NCBI GenBank assembly: GCA_902615995.1
Contig: CACMRF010000002.1
Location: 42,142-106,141 of the forward strand
Direction of reading: 5' to 3'
From: an uncultured SAR116 cluster alpha proteobacterium
GTDB taxonomy: Bacteria; Pseudomonadota; Alphaproteobacteria; Puniceispirillales; Marisalimonadaceae
Length of the DNA stretch: 64,000 nt
Each line of letters begins with the position of its first letter. Position 1 is the first letter of the stretch. Below, piece by piece: positions 15,590 to 23,421 of this stretch. The translations under genes were made by a program, and so were the position numbers. The notes under the pieces are model-generated. The model did not search any database. It saw nothing but the letters and a program-made list of their open reading frames with translations, and had not been told where the DNA came from.

Positions 15590-18478
15590 ATGTCTAAAAC
15601 TAGTACACCTTTATTATTTCCTTCTGAATATACTAATTTGGAAAATAAAGTTATTAATAAACCCCAATTTGAGGTGGGAATGATTTATGTTAAAGAAGGC
15701 GATAACATAAAAAAAGGGCAAAACCTTTTGGAATTGCATTTAATAGAGCCAAAAGAACAAGTTTTAAAACAACCATTATATTTCACAATCACTAATGAAT
15801 CAGGTCAAGAAGGTTGGCTAGCTGAGTTAAGAGTTAAAAAGGGGGATATTGTGCTTCCTTCTGAGGAATTCTTAATTCTTGATAAATTAAAAGAAACGAA
15901 GAAGATCAACAATAGCAATTCACTTAGTAAAAATGAAAAGAATTATAGCTGGAGTATAAATGAAAAATTAAAAACTATTTCAAATAGGTTTGTAGATAAG
16001 CTTAATAAAAATTTTAGTGAAATTATTGTTAATCAAGAAAATGAAATATTAAAATCTCAATCAGAACAATTCAATAAATTGAAAGAAAGTTTAAATCCAA
16101 ATTATAATTTGTTTGAAAATTTATTAATCAATCAAACTTATGAACCATCAAATTATAACTACACACAACCTAAATTTTTGCCATTAGGATCTTTTCCAAA
16201 AGATCATTTGATTAAACAAAACCTTATTTGCCTTCAAGAATTTCCATATGGAAACATACTTGTGGAATATAATAAAAATTCATCTCAATTTTTGCATGAT
16301 TATTTAATTCAAACAATTTCTATATCATTAGAAAGTTTGGATCCAAGATTAATTCAAGTTAGAGGTATTAGTTTTGATGACTTTGGGTCATCATTAAATT
16401 TGCTTGGAAATTTTGATGAAAAGTTCCTAAAAAAAGTTTGTACTGACGATGAAGACTTAATGAGTTTGTCAGAAGAGTTGGAACAAAGAATTATTGAAGT
16501 AAGAAAAAAATGCCTTAAATCTTACGATAATCTTTTTGATTATAATGCTTCAAATGCAAAAAACCCTTTTGCATATTATTTTGTATTTTGTACGATAAAT
16601 AAATCATTTTCTGATGAATCTAAAAAAATTCTTAATAAATTTATTAGCTCAAATACGTTAAAAAATGCTGGTATTTTCTTTTATGTATTTTCAAATGACA
16701 TTAAAAATATTGTTGGTGATTTTGAATTAAATATAAAGGCTCAGAATGTTAGCAAGAAAACTGCTGATGTTTATATCATTGCAAAAGATAATAATTCAAT
16801 CCTTAATAATAGATTATTAAAAACAGATCTATTATCAAAAAAAGTTTTAGCTTCAATTGTAAAGAACATTAATAGTAAGGATGTTTCTATAAACCTCGAC
16901 CCTTTAATTGAAACTAAAAATCAATGGTTTAAATCAAAATCAAATGAGGGTTTAAAAGTTCCTGTAGGATATAGTTCAGATAAAAAATTAGATTTGGTCA
17001 TTGGGCACGGTGCTCCTAATTATAATGTTCTTATTGGGGGAGGTGTTGGAAGTGGCAAATCAGTATTACTGCATAATATTATTTTAGGTATTTCTACAAA
17101 ATATAGTGTTGATGAATGTCAATTTTTGTTACTTGATTATAAGGAGGGTACTGAGTTTCAACCTTATGAAAATCTTCCACATGCTCATGTATTGTCTACT
17201 GAAAGTGACACTGCTTTTGGTTTGAAAACCTTAGAATTTATTAATACAGAAATCACTAAAAGAGGTGATCTATTTAAGAAACATGGAGTAAGTAATATTA
17301 AAGATCTAAAAGACAAAAAGAAAATAAAATTACCTCGTTGGTGTGTGATTATTGATGAGTTTCAAAGAATGCTTCAATATGACGCAGTAGGTGCAAAAAG
17401 TTCAGACTTGTTTGATGATCTTTTAAGACGTGGAAGAGCTTTTGGAATTCATTTCATATTAGCAACTCAAAGTATATATGATTTAAATTTAACGCCTGCA
17501 ACTTTATCCCAATTAAGTATACGTATATGCTTGAGAATTTCTGAAATGGATGCAAGTAAAATTTTACACCCTGATAATTTAGTACCCTCAACATTTGAAA
17601 AGCCTGGTATGGCAATTTATAATGATAATATTGGCCTTATTGATGCTAATGAACAAGTTCAAGTACCTTTCATTAATACTGAGAAAATTCTAAATACTAT
17701 AAAATCTGTTAAATCACATAATAAAATCAAAACGGAGAATTACGTTTATAAGGGCCAAAATTTTGAAATTTTTGACCCAAGTAAAGTTGGATCTAAAGAA
17801 AAATCAAATATTTGTTTTGGTGCACTTCAAGATATTAAAAGAAACTATCATTTTTTAAGTTTAAATCCTCAAATGTATAACCCAATTTTGATAGTCGGTA
17901 ATGACAATGAAAAAAAGAAACTTATTTTGAAATCTTTTTATAGAAATTATTTTACAGACAGCAAATCATATGAAATTGAATGTTTTGATTTTCATCCCTT
18001 AAAATCGCAATATCTTACTGATTTAATCCCAGGCAATCAAAAAAAATATGTATATATAGATCAAAAAGAGATAATTTTAGAAAGATTAGAAATAATTAAA
18101 TCAAAAAAAAGTAAATCCATACAGATATATTTGTTTATTGGACTAGACAAATTATTAGAATTTAAAGAAAAATACACAGATGATTTAGGAAATGTAAAAA
18201 ATAATAATGTAAAAGATTTAATTCTTAATATCATTAATAAAAGGCTTGCTTTAAATATCGTGCCTATTGTGTTTATTGATAAAATCAATGCTTTTACAGA
18301 GACATTCGAATCTGCAAATTTTGAAATTAACAGTGTTACACCAGATATTTATTCTAGAAAATTATATATGGAGACTCCTGGAGTAGACATAGTTGATATA
18401 GGTCGCTTAGGAAAAAATAAGATTTTATACTATGATGATGAAAATATGATAAAACAACCCCTAACTTTGTTAAAATAG
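15590..18478 (+). CDS. FtsK/SpoIIIE (EssC-like) ATPase without membrane helices
   Basis: A 962-aa P-loop motor. Residues 20-105 resemble a biotinyl-lipoyl-like beta domain (VKEGDNIKKGQNLLELHL, VKKGDIVLPSEEFLIL). The active ATPase has Walker A GGGVGSGKS (Lys490), LLDYKEGTEF and Walker B WCVIIDEFQ (Asp589-Glu590), then ATQSIYDLNL. A second FtsK-like domain from about 760 is degenerate (GNDNEKKKL replaces Walker A), like the inactive D2/D3 domains of EssC/EccC. No membrane helix, FtsK gamma domain or N-terminal 4TM region, so it is not the division FtsK. Directly upstream of a WXG100-like gene, which is the type VII secretion arrangement. Confidence 0.92.
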   Translation: MSKTSTPLLFPSEYTNLENKVINKPQFEVGMIYVKEGDNIKKGQNLLELHLIEPKEQVLKQPLYFTITNESGQEGWLAELRVKKGDIVLPSEEFLILDKLKETKKINNSNSLSKNEKNYSWSINEKLKTISNRFVDKLNKNFSEIIVNQENEILKSQSEQFNKLKESLNPNYNLFENLLINQTYEPSNYNYTQPKFLPLGSFPKDHLIKQNLICLQEFPYGNILVEYNKNSSQFLHDYLIQTISISLESLDPRLIQVRGISFDDFGSSLNLLGNFDEKFLKKVCTDDEDLMSLSEELEQRIIEVRKKCLKSYDNLFDYNASNAKNPFAYYFVFCTINKSFSDESKKILNKFISSNTLKNAGIFFYVFSNDIKNIVGDFELNIKAQNVSKKTADVYIIAKDNNSILNNRLLKTDLLSKKVLASIVKNINSKDVSINLDPLIETKNQWFKSKSNEGLKVPVGYSSDKKLDLVIGHGAPNYNVLIGGGVGSGKSVLLHNIILGISTKYSVDECQFLLLDYKEGTEFQPYENLPHAHVLSTESDTAFGLKTLEFINTEITKRGDLFKKHGVSNIKDLKDKKKIKLPRWCVIIDEFQRMLQYDAVGAKSSDLFDDLLRRGRAFGIHFILATQSIYDLNLTPATLSQLSIRICLRISEMDASKILHPDNLVPSTFEKPGMAIYNDNIGLIDANEQVQVPFINTEKILNTIKSVKSHNKIKTENYVYKGQNFEIFDPSKVGSKEKSNICFGALQDIKRNYHFLSLNPQMYNPILIVGNDNEKKKLILKSFYRNYFTDSKSYEIECFDFHPLKSQYLTDLIPGNQKKYVYIDQKEIILERLEIIKSKKSKSIQIYLFIGLDKLLEFKEKYTDDLGNVKNNNVKDLILNIINKRLALNIVPIVFIDKINAFTETFESANFEINSVTPDIYSRKLYMETPGVDIVDIGRLGKNKILYYDDENMIKQPLTLLK

Positions 18479-18486
18479 GAGTATTT

Positions 18487-18774
18487 ATGGTTAAATTTAA
18501 CATAAGACCTGCAGAGTTACAGACAATGATTTCAAAGTTACAACAGTACAGTAGTCAGATGCTAAGTTTAAGTAACAATATGAAATCTACTGCTAGAAGT
18601 CTTAATGCTTCATGGAAAGATCCTCAATATCATGCGTTTATCGCTCAAATTGATGCAATGTCTGCTTCCATGAGAGGTAATGCAGAAGCCATGGCAGCAT
18701 CAAAAAAGAATCTACAAACTCTCAAACGAAACCTAGAAAGAGCCGAGCAAGAATATAGAAAATTAAATTCATGA
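18487..18774 (+). CDS. WXG100-like (ESAT-6 family) small helical protein
   Basis: A 95-aa protein of two predicted helices separated by a turn LNASWKDPQYHAF around residue 40, the place of the W-x-G motif; here it reads W-K-D, a known type of variation. N-terminal helix ELQTMISKLQQYSSQML and C-terminal helix ending ERAEQEYRKLNS; no signal peptide. A strong AGGAG site 5 bases upstream overlaps the stop of the FtsK-type gene, and its own stop overlaps the next start (ATGA). In Gram-positives such proteins are substrates of EssC/EccC. The C-terminal YxxxD/E export signal is not exact (EQEYRKLNS). Confidence 0.85.
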   Translation: MVKFNIRPAELQTMISKLQQYSSQMLSLSNNMKSTARSLNASWKDPQYHAFIAQIDAMSASMRGNAEAMAASKKNLQTLKRNLERAEQEYRKLNS

Positions 18775-19889
18775 TAGATAAAGCATATAAAAATTATTTT
18801 TTAGAATTAAATTCATTAGATATTCAATCAAAAAAAATTAATGAAATCTCACAAAGAATTAATGATTTTAAAATTTATTCGAGTAATGCTTCTAAGTTAG
18901 GTAACAGCAGTTTTTTGGATGAAAAATCAAATTTTTTAAATTTGAATATTAATTATAAAAATTTCGAAAATGAATTAGATGATTTATTTAACAGAATAAT
19001 TAACGATAAATATTTTGACAATGAGGAGTACGAATTAGCAACAAGAAAACTTGAGGAATTATTTAATATAGCAGGTAACCTAAACTCAATAAGAAAAAAT
19101 TTTCAAATTGTTTTAAATTCAAATTTTATAATTCATTCTTTTGACGATAAGAGTAAAAAATATTTTCTAAAAGCCTTAAATGATGAGATAAATTATGTTT
19201 TTTCCCAAAAAAAAATGAATGTTAATGCTCAAAAAATCCCTGCTCAATTGAGACATATAAATAAAGAATTGATAGATATTAATGAATTAATCAAAGAAAC
19301 TAATGAATACTCAATATGTGTTTTAGAACGAGCACTTCTTGATAAAGATATAGATTTTAAGTCTTTATTTAAAAAAGGGACTTTTATTAATTATCAAATT
19401 CAAAAAATTGTACAAGGTAAATTTGAATTTATTGAAAATGATGTTTTAAACCGTCCTTTATATAATGTGTTTAAAATGCTAGCTGATGATGTGTGTTATT
19501 CTTTAGTAGAAGAAATTTCAAAACAATCTATGTCAAATGAATATAAAAAACATAATAATATAGCTCATAAATTAATTAATAACTATTTTAGGGGTTTAAC
19601 TAAAGGTGATAATTTTGATATTGAGTTCATAAAAAATAAAGTTAAAGAAATTTATGAAAATGTAAAATCTAATAATATTGCTGCTTATAACAAGTTAATG
19701 GAAAAGAAACGAAAAGCTAAATTACAAAAAAAGATATTAAAATATGTTTCATATATTGTTGGTGGTTTGCTTGGTTTATGGGCAATTATAGCTTTAATAG
19801 GTTTTCTCTGGACAAATTATCCTGGTTGGACGTTTATTGTAGGTGTTCTAATAATATATGGCATTTACAAAGCAGGTACTAGTAAATAA
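18771..19889 (+). CDS. Helical protein with C-terminal membrane hairpin
   Basis: I do not recognise this 372-aa protein. Residues 1-310 are rich in Lys, Asn and Glu and predicted mostly helical; residues about 323-370 hold two hydrophobic segments (VSYIVGGLLGLWAIIALIGF and GWTFIVGVLIIYGIY), so the bulk is probably cytoplasmic and tethered to the inner membrane by its C terminus. It is translationally coupled to the WXG100-like gene by an ATGA overlap. It could be the membrane partner that the helix-less FtsK-type ATPase lacks; this is inference from order only. Confidence 0.8.
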   Translation: MIDKAYKNYFLELNSLDIQSKKINEISQRINDFKIYSSNASKLGNSSFLDEKSNFLNLNINYKNFENELDDLFNRIINDKYFDNEEYELATRKLEELFNIAGNLNSIRKNFQIVLNSNFIIHSFDDKSKKYFLKALNDEINYVFSQKKMNVNAQKIPAQLRHINKELIDINELIKETNEYSICVLERALLDKDIDFKSLFKKGTFINYQIQKIVQGKFEFIENDVLNRPLYNVFKMLADDVCYSLVEEISKQSMSNEYKKHNNIAHKLINNYFRGLTKGDNFDIEFIKNKVKEIYENVKSNNIAAYNKLMEKKRKAKLQKKILKYVSYIVGGLLGLWAIIALIGFLWTNYPGWTFIVGVLIIYGIYKAGTSK

Positions 19890-19948
19890 ATATTACATAA
19901 TTTTATTAGATTAAATTCTATTTTTTAACCTTAACTTCTGGATGAAAT

Positions 19949-21349
19949 ATGTATGATTATGTAAATAAATGGATTAAAAATAACAAAGATAAAATCTATA
20001 ATTTTTCTGAGTTCTCAATTATTTGTCCTTTAGAAATTCAAATGCGTATAACCAATCTAGATTTGCCAGATAGCGATCTTGATTTTATAGATAAAAGATT
20101 TAATGATTTAAATGATTATCTATCGTTTAATGTATCTGGAGAAGTTGAAACAATTAGTTTAACTTTATGGACAGAAGAGGGTAGTGGTAACATTATCTTT
20201 GAATGTGATTTTAAAAATAAAAAAATTATTTACCCAACTAAATTAAATTATTCAAAGATAGATGAAACAAAGCTATCAAGTATTCTTGATAAACAATTTA
20301 ATAAGTGTTTTGAAAAAAATAATTGGGAAGATTCTTTTGGAAACAGATTTGTTACATTTTTGTCTAGAGAAAAGTATGATTTGATTAATGAACAAGATAA
20401 AAAACCTTGGGAAAATGCTAAAAATAAAAATTTAAAGATTTATTATGAAAACTTTAAAAAACAACCTAGTTATTGGAATGAAATTATTGCTCCATATTTA
20501 AATTATATTTTAGACCAAGAATTTATAAAAAATAAAGGTCCTGAAAATATCAAAAAAATAACTTATGATAGATTTGATTATATTAAATTTAAGTCATTTA
20601 TTTGTGAGGCTACAGATAATGAATCAAGGATAGATCCAAAAAGAAAAATTCAAGGAATGCCTGATATATGTGTCTATGTTTACTATTTAGTTAGTGTTCC
20701 AGATAATGATTCCCTAGATACTTTTGCTGGAGCGAGTGTTAATCAATGGCTTACTGAAAATATCAAATATTTAAATATTAATAATATGATGGATGTTATA
20801 AGAGGTATTTCATTTAATCATATATATTTTAATTTTTGTTTGTTAACTACAGATACTCTTGGGTATGACTATTTTCTTTTAGATACACAAGAAGCTATCA
20901 ATGAAACTAAAAAAAGTGATTTGATTAAATCTATAACAATAAAAGGTCAAAGTTCTTACATTGAAAGCAAATTAGACAAGGAAACTTTTGTAAAAGAATT
21001 TAAAGAGAATTTACCACCATCAATTGAAGATCCTTTAGCTACTGAAAAATCTACAAAAATAGATCTTCCTTTTGATTTCACTCAGAAATGTAATTTGTTA
21101 GTGTCAGTTTTATTAAATAAGATTTCGAAGAATAAGATTAATCTTGATGTTAAGTTAATGAAGCCAGATTTGATTTTATTTAAACTTTGTGAGGACAGAA
21201 CCACCTTTGTTTCATTGATACAATCAATTAAATTAAATTTTGATGTTTTAACAGAGGTGCCTGAAAAACATTTAATAACTATGGCAGATGTATACGCATT
21301 TATACATGATTATATCATTAATTCATTCTCTTTAGATGATGTTGAATAA
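19949..21349 (+). CDS. Unknown 466-aa island protein
   Basis: No family recognised. It is probably soluble: no signal peptide or membrane helix. The protein is of mixed composition with acidic N-terminal third (LDLPDSDLDFIDKRF), a central region with FDYIKFKSFICEATDNESRI and a segment TFAGASVNQWLTENIKY near residue 260. It follows the membrane-hairpin gene by 59 bases on the same strand, so it belongs to the FtsK-WXG100 group. A role as chaperone, adaptor or cargo is possible but nothing in the sequence decides it. Confidence 0.75.
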   Translation: MYDYVNKWIKNNKDKIYNFSEFSIICPLEIQMRITNLDLPDSDLDFIDKRFNDLNDYLSFNVSGEVETISLTLWTEEGSGNIIFECDFKNKKIIYPTKLNYSKIDETKLSSILDKQFNKCFEKNNWEDSFGNRFVTFLSREKYDLINEQDKKPWENAKNKNLKIYYENFKKQPSYWNEIIAPYLNYILDQEFIKNKGPENIKKITYDRFDYIKFKSFICEATDNESRIDPKRKIQGMPDICVYVYYLVSVPDNDSLDTFAGASVNQWLTENIKYLNINNMMDVIRGISFNHIYFNFCLLTTDTLGYDYFLLDTQEAINETKKSDLIKSITIKGQSSYIESKLDKETFVKEFKENLPPSIEDPLATEKSTKIDLPFDFTQKCNLLVSVLLNKISKNKINLDVKLMKPDLILFKLCEDRTTFVSLIQSIKLNFDVLTEVPEKHLITMADVYAFIHDYIINSFSLDDVE

Positions 21350-21359
21350 TTTTTTTAAG

Positions 21360-21755
21360 TTATAACCTAATAGAAAATCTATTTCTCATTTGTTCTATCG
21401 ATGATTTTGGTACGTCATGTATTGATTGACCTTTATGCCTGTTTTCTAGAATAAGACTTACAAAGTGTGCATTATATTTAATAGCTAAATCTTGATACTC
21501 TTTTACCTCATGTTCAGTCGTCATTGTATTGCTAACTACAACAGAATTACCAAGTTTTAACTCTTTTTCTACATTTTTATAACAAAATTCATGTGCTTTT
21601 TTAATTAATTTAAAATCAAATATCCCGTCATTAAAATTGTCAAAATATTGATCGGCTTCAAAAAAATTTAAACCTAAATACTTAGCAAATTCTGATTTTC
21701 CTGAGCCAGGTAACCCTCTAACAGCAATTAATTTTAAATCATTTTTTTCATTCAT
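21360..21755 (-). CDS. N4BP2-like P-loop kinase/ATPase
   Basis: A 131-aa P-loop protein of the AAA_33/polynucleotide-kinase-like group. Walker A is RGLPGSGKSEF near residue 13, followed by FFEADQYF (the acidic catalytic-type residue), IKKAHEFCYKNVEKELKLG and VVVSNTMTTEHEV; this order matches N4BP2L1-type proteins. I start it at 21755 because the 23 upstream codons run into the divergent neighbour and look non-coding. It is the only minus-strand gene between 13.2 and 27 kb. Phosphorylation of nucleic acid ends or nucleotides is possible. Confidence 0.82.
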   Translation of the reverse strand: MNEKNDLKLIAVRGLPGSGKSEFAKYLGLNFFEADQYFDNFNDGIFDFKLIKKAHEFCYKNVEKELKLGNSVVVSNTMTTEHEVKEYQDLAIKYNAHFVSLILENRHKGQSIHDVPKSSIEQMRNRFSIRL

Positions 21756-21788
21756 AACTTTGTTTAATGATATATAATAATTTACAAT

Positions 21789-23417
21789 ATGATAGATAAA
21801 AAAATCATTAAAAATATTCATCAAAACATAGCAGTTACCGTTGAAAATTTACTTTTAGAAATTGATATTAGTGGTGAAGAAACAACAGGTGATGAAACAT
21901 CTTTGCTCATAGAACAATATTATGGTCATGTTGGTCGTTTATGGGTTTCTGAATATCTCAACACAGGAAAAAGTGATGAATTAATCAATAAACTTTTATT
22001 CGATTTTCTTAGATTGAACGTAACAACAGGACAATGGGTTTTAATTTCTAGAACAATAAAAAATTATTTTATTAAACAAAAAATTAATACATTTTTAGAT
22101 GGTTTAATTAATGAGGATTTTGGAGGTCAAAATGAAACTGATTCTGACACATCAAAACTAATTCATTATAGAAACTTATTTAGTCATGGTAGTTTAGAGG
22201 TTTCATTAGAGGAAATAAAATCAAATAGAAAGCGTATCTTTAATAAAATTAAAAAAGCAAAATTTCTTAAACAAAATATTTATATTAAACCGAATTCAGA
22301 TTTAAATTTTGTTAAACTTGGATTAATTAATGAAACAGTTAATCTTCCAAAAAATTTAAAAGTAAATTTACTACAACCTTTTATTTTAAATAAAAATAAG
22401 GAGATTTTAAATTTATATCCTTTATTTACAATTAATGGCATTGATGCCAACAGCTTTGAATTAAAGTTTTATTCATTAAAAGATACTAAGATTTCGATTG
22501 ATAGTTTGTTTGAAAGAGAAACATTAAGAATATGGTTTGAAAGATACGAAAATGAAAGATTAGGTAATATTGAAAGTTTAGATTATGTAAAAAAAACAAC
22601 GAAAAAAAATTTAAACAAAACACACAAATCTAAGTTAAATAATTTTTTAGAAAATAAAAAATTAAATACGTTAGTTATTAAGTCATATCCAGGTTTTGAT
22701 AAAATTACTTTTATTAAAGAAATTTTTAAAGTTCCTAAATTAGTTTTAAATAAACGAAAAATTGGACACATAAATTGTTATGTCATTAGAAAAGATGGAC
22801 TTAGCATGTCGTCTTATACTTTTACTAGGTTTATTATCAATCAAATTGAATTAACATTGAAAAAGGATAAAGGGTACTACTTTATTAATAACACCGATCA
22901 TATAAAAGCATTACATAATGGTTTAAAAGATTTAAAAAATGAAAATAAATATTTATTAATAGGTATAGAAAATCTACATATCGGAGAAAATTTTTATCTT
23001 AAAGAAAATATGAATATAATTGATATTTATAACTTACTTGTAAAATCAAATATTATTCTGATATCTACATTTTATAATGGTTCTATAAAATCTAAATTAT
23101 TTTATGATGATGAAATTTTAGTTAAATCAATTCCTGAAAAAAGTATAAATCATAAAGAATTAAAGGTAACTTTAGACGCTCTAAAAAATAATTTAATATA
23201 TAAGATTTTAAAATGTTTTGATGAAACGAAGACTTTTTATAATTTATTTGATATTTGCGATTTATATGAAAAAAAATATAAGACAAATATTTTTGAACCT
23301 AAATTAGAACGCGAGATATTTGATCATATTTACCTTTTCTATGAAAAAAATAATATTGATAACCATGAAAAAAGTTGGAAACTTTTTACTCCATTAATTA
23401 AAAATTATTTAACATAA
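21789..23417 (+). CDS. Degenerate STAND-like NTPase with RNxxxHG motif
   Basis: A 542-aa protein that looks like an inactive relative of the next gene. Both share an N-terminal helical region with a GxW segment (TTGQWVLISRTIKNYF here) and an RNxxxH-type motif (RNLFSHG, Arg128/His133), as in HEPN domains. From about residue 300 the NTPase region has SYPGFDKITFIKEI where Walker A is expected (the Gly-Lys is Asp-Lys) and LLIGIENLH at the Walker B position. It begins 33 bases from the divergent kinase gene and ends 4 bases before the intact NTPase. Confidence 0.7.
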   Translation: MIDKKIIKNIHQNIAVTVENLLLEIDISGEETTGDETSLLIEQYYGHVGRLWVSEYLNTGKSDELINKLLFDFLRLNVTTGQWVLISRTIKNYFIKQKINTFLDGLINEDFGGQNETDSDTSKLIHYRNLFSHGSLEVSLEEIKSNRKRIFNKIKKAKFLKQNIYIKPNSDLNFVKLGLINETVNLPKNLKVNLLQPFILNKNKEILNLYPLFTINGIDANSFELKFYSLKDTKISIDSLFERETLRIWFERYENERLGNIESLDYVKKTTKKNLNKTHKSKLNNFLENKKLNTLVIKSYPGFDKITFIKEIFKVPKLVLNKRKIGHINCYVIRKDGLSMSSYTFTRFIINQIELTLKKDKGYYFINNTDHIKALHNGLKDLKNENKYLLIGIENLHIGENFYLKENMNIIDIYNLLVKSNIILISTFYNGSIKSKLFYDDEILVKSIPEKSINHKELKVTLDALKNNLIYKILKCFDETKTFYNLFDICDLYEKKYKTNIFEPKLEREIFDHIYLFYEKNNIDNHEKSWKLFTPLIKNYLT

Positions 23418-23421
23418 AAAC

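Noticed and set aside
15590..18478. Calling the ATPase the chromosomal FtsK
   Set aside because: No N-terminal membrane helices and no gamma domain, a second degenerate ATPase domain at the C terminus, and a WXG100-like partner.
21756..21824. Upstream ATG for the N4BP2-like kinase
   Set aside because: Would overlap the divergent gene start and adds a non-conserved AT-rich stretch before the P-loop.
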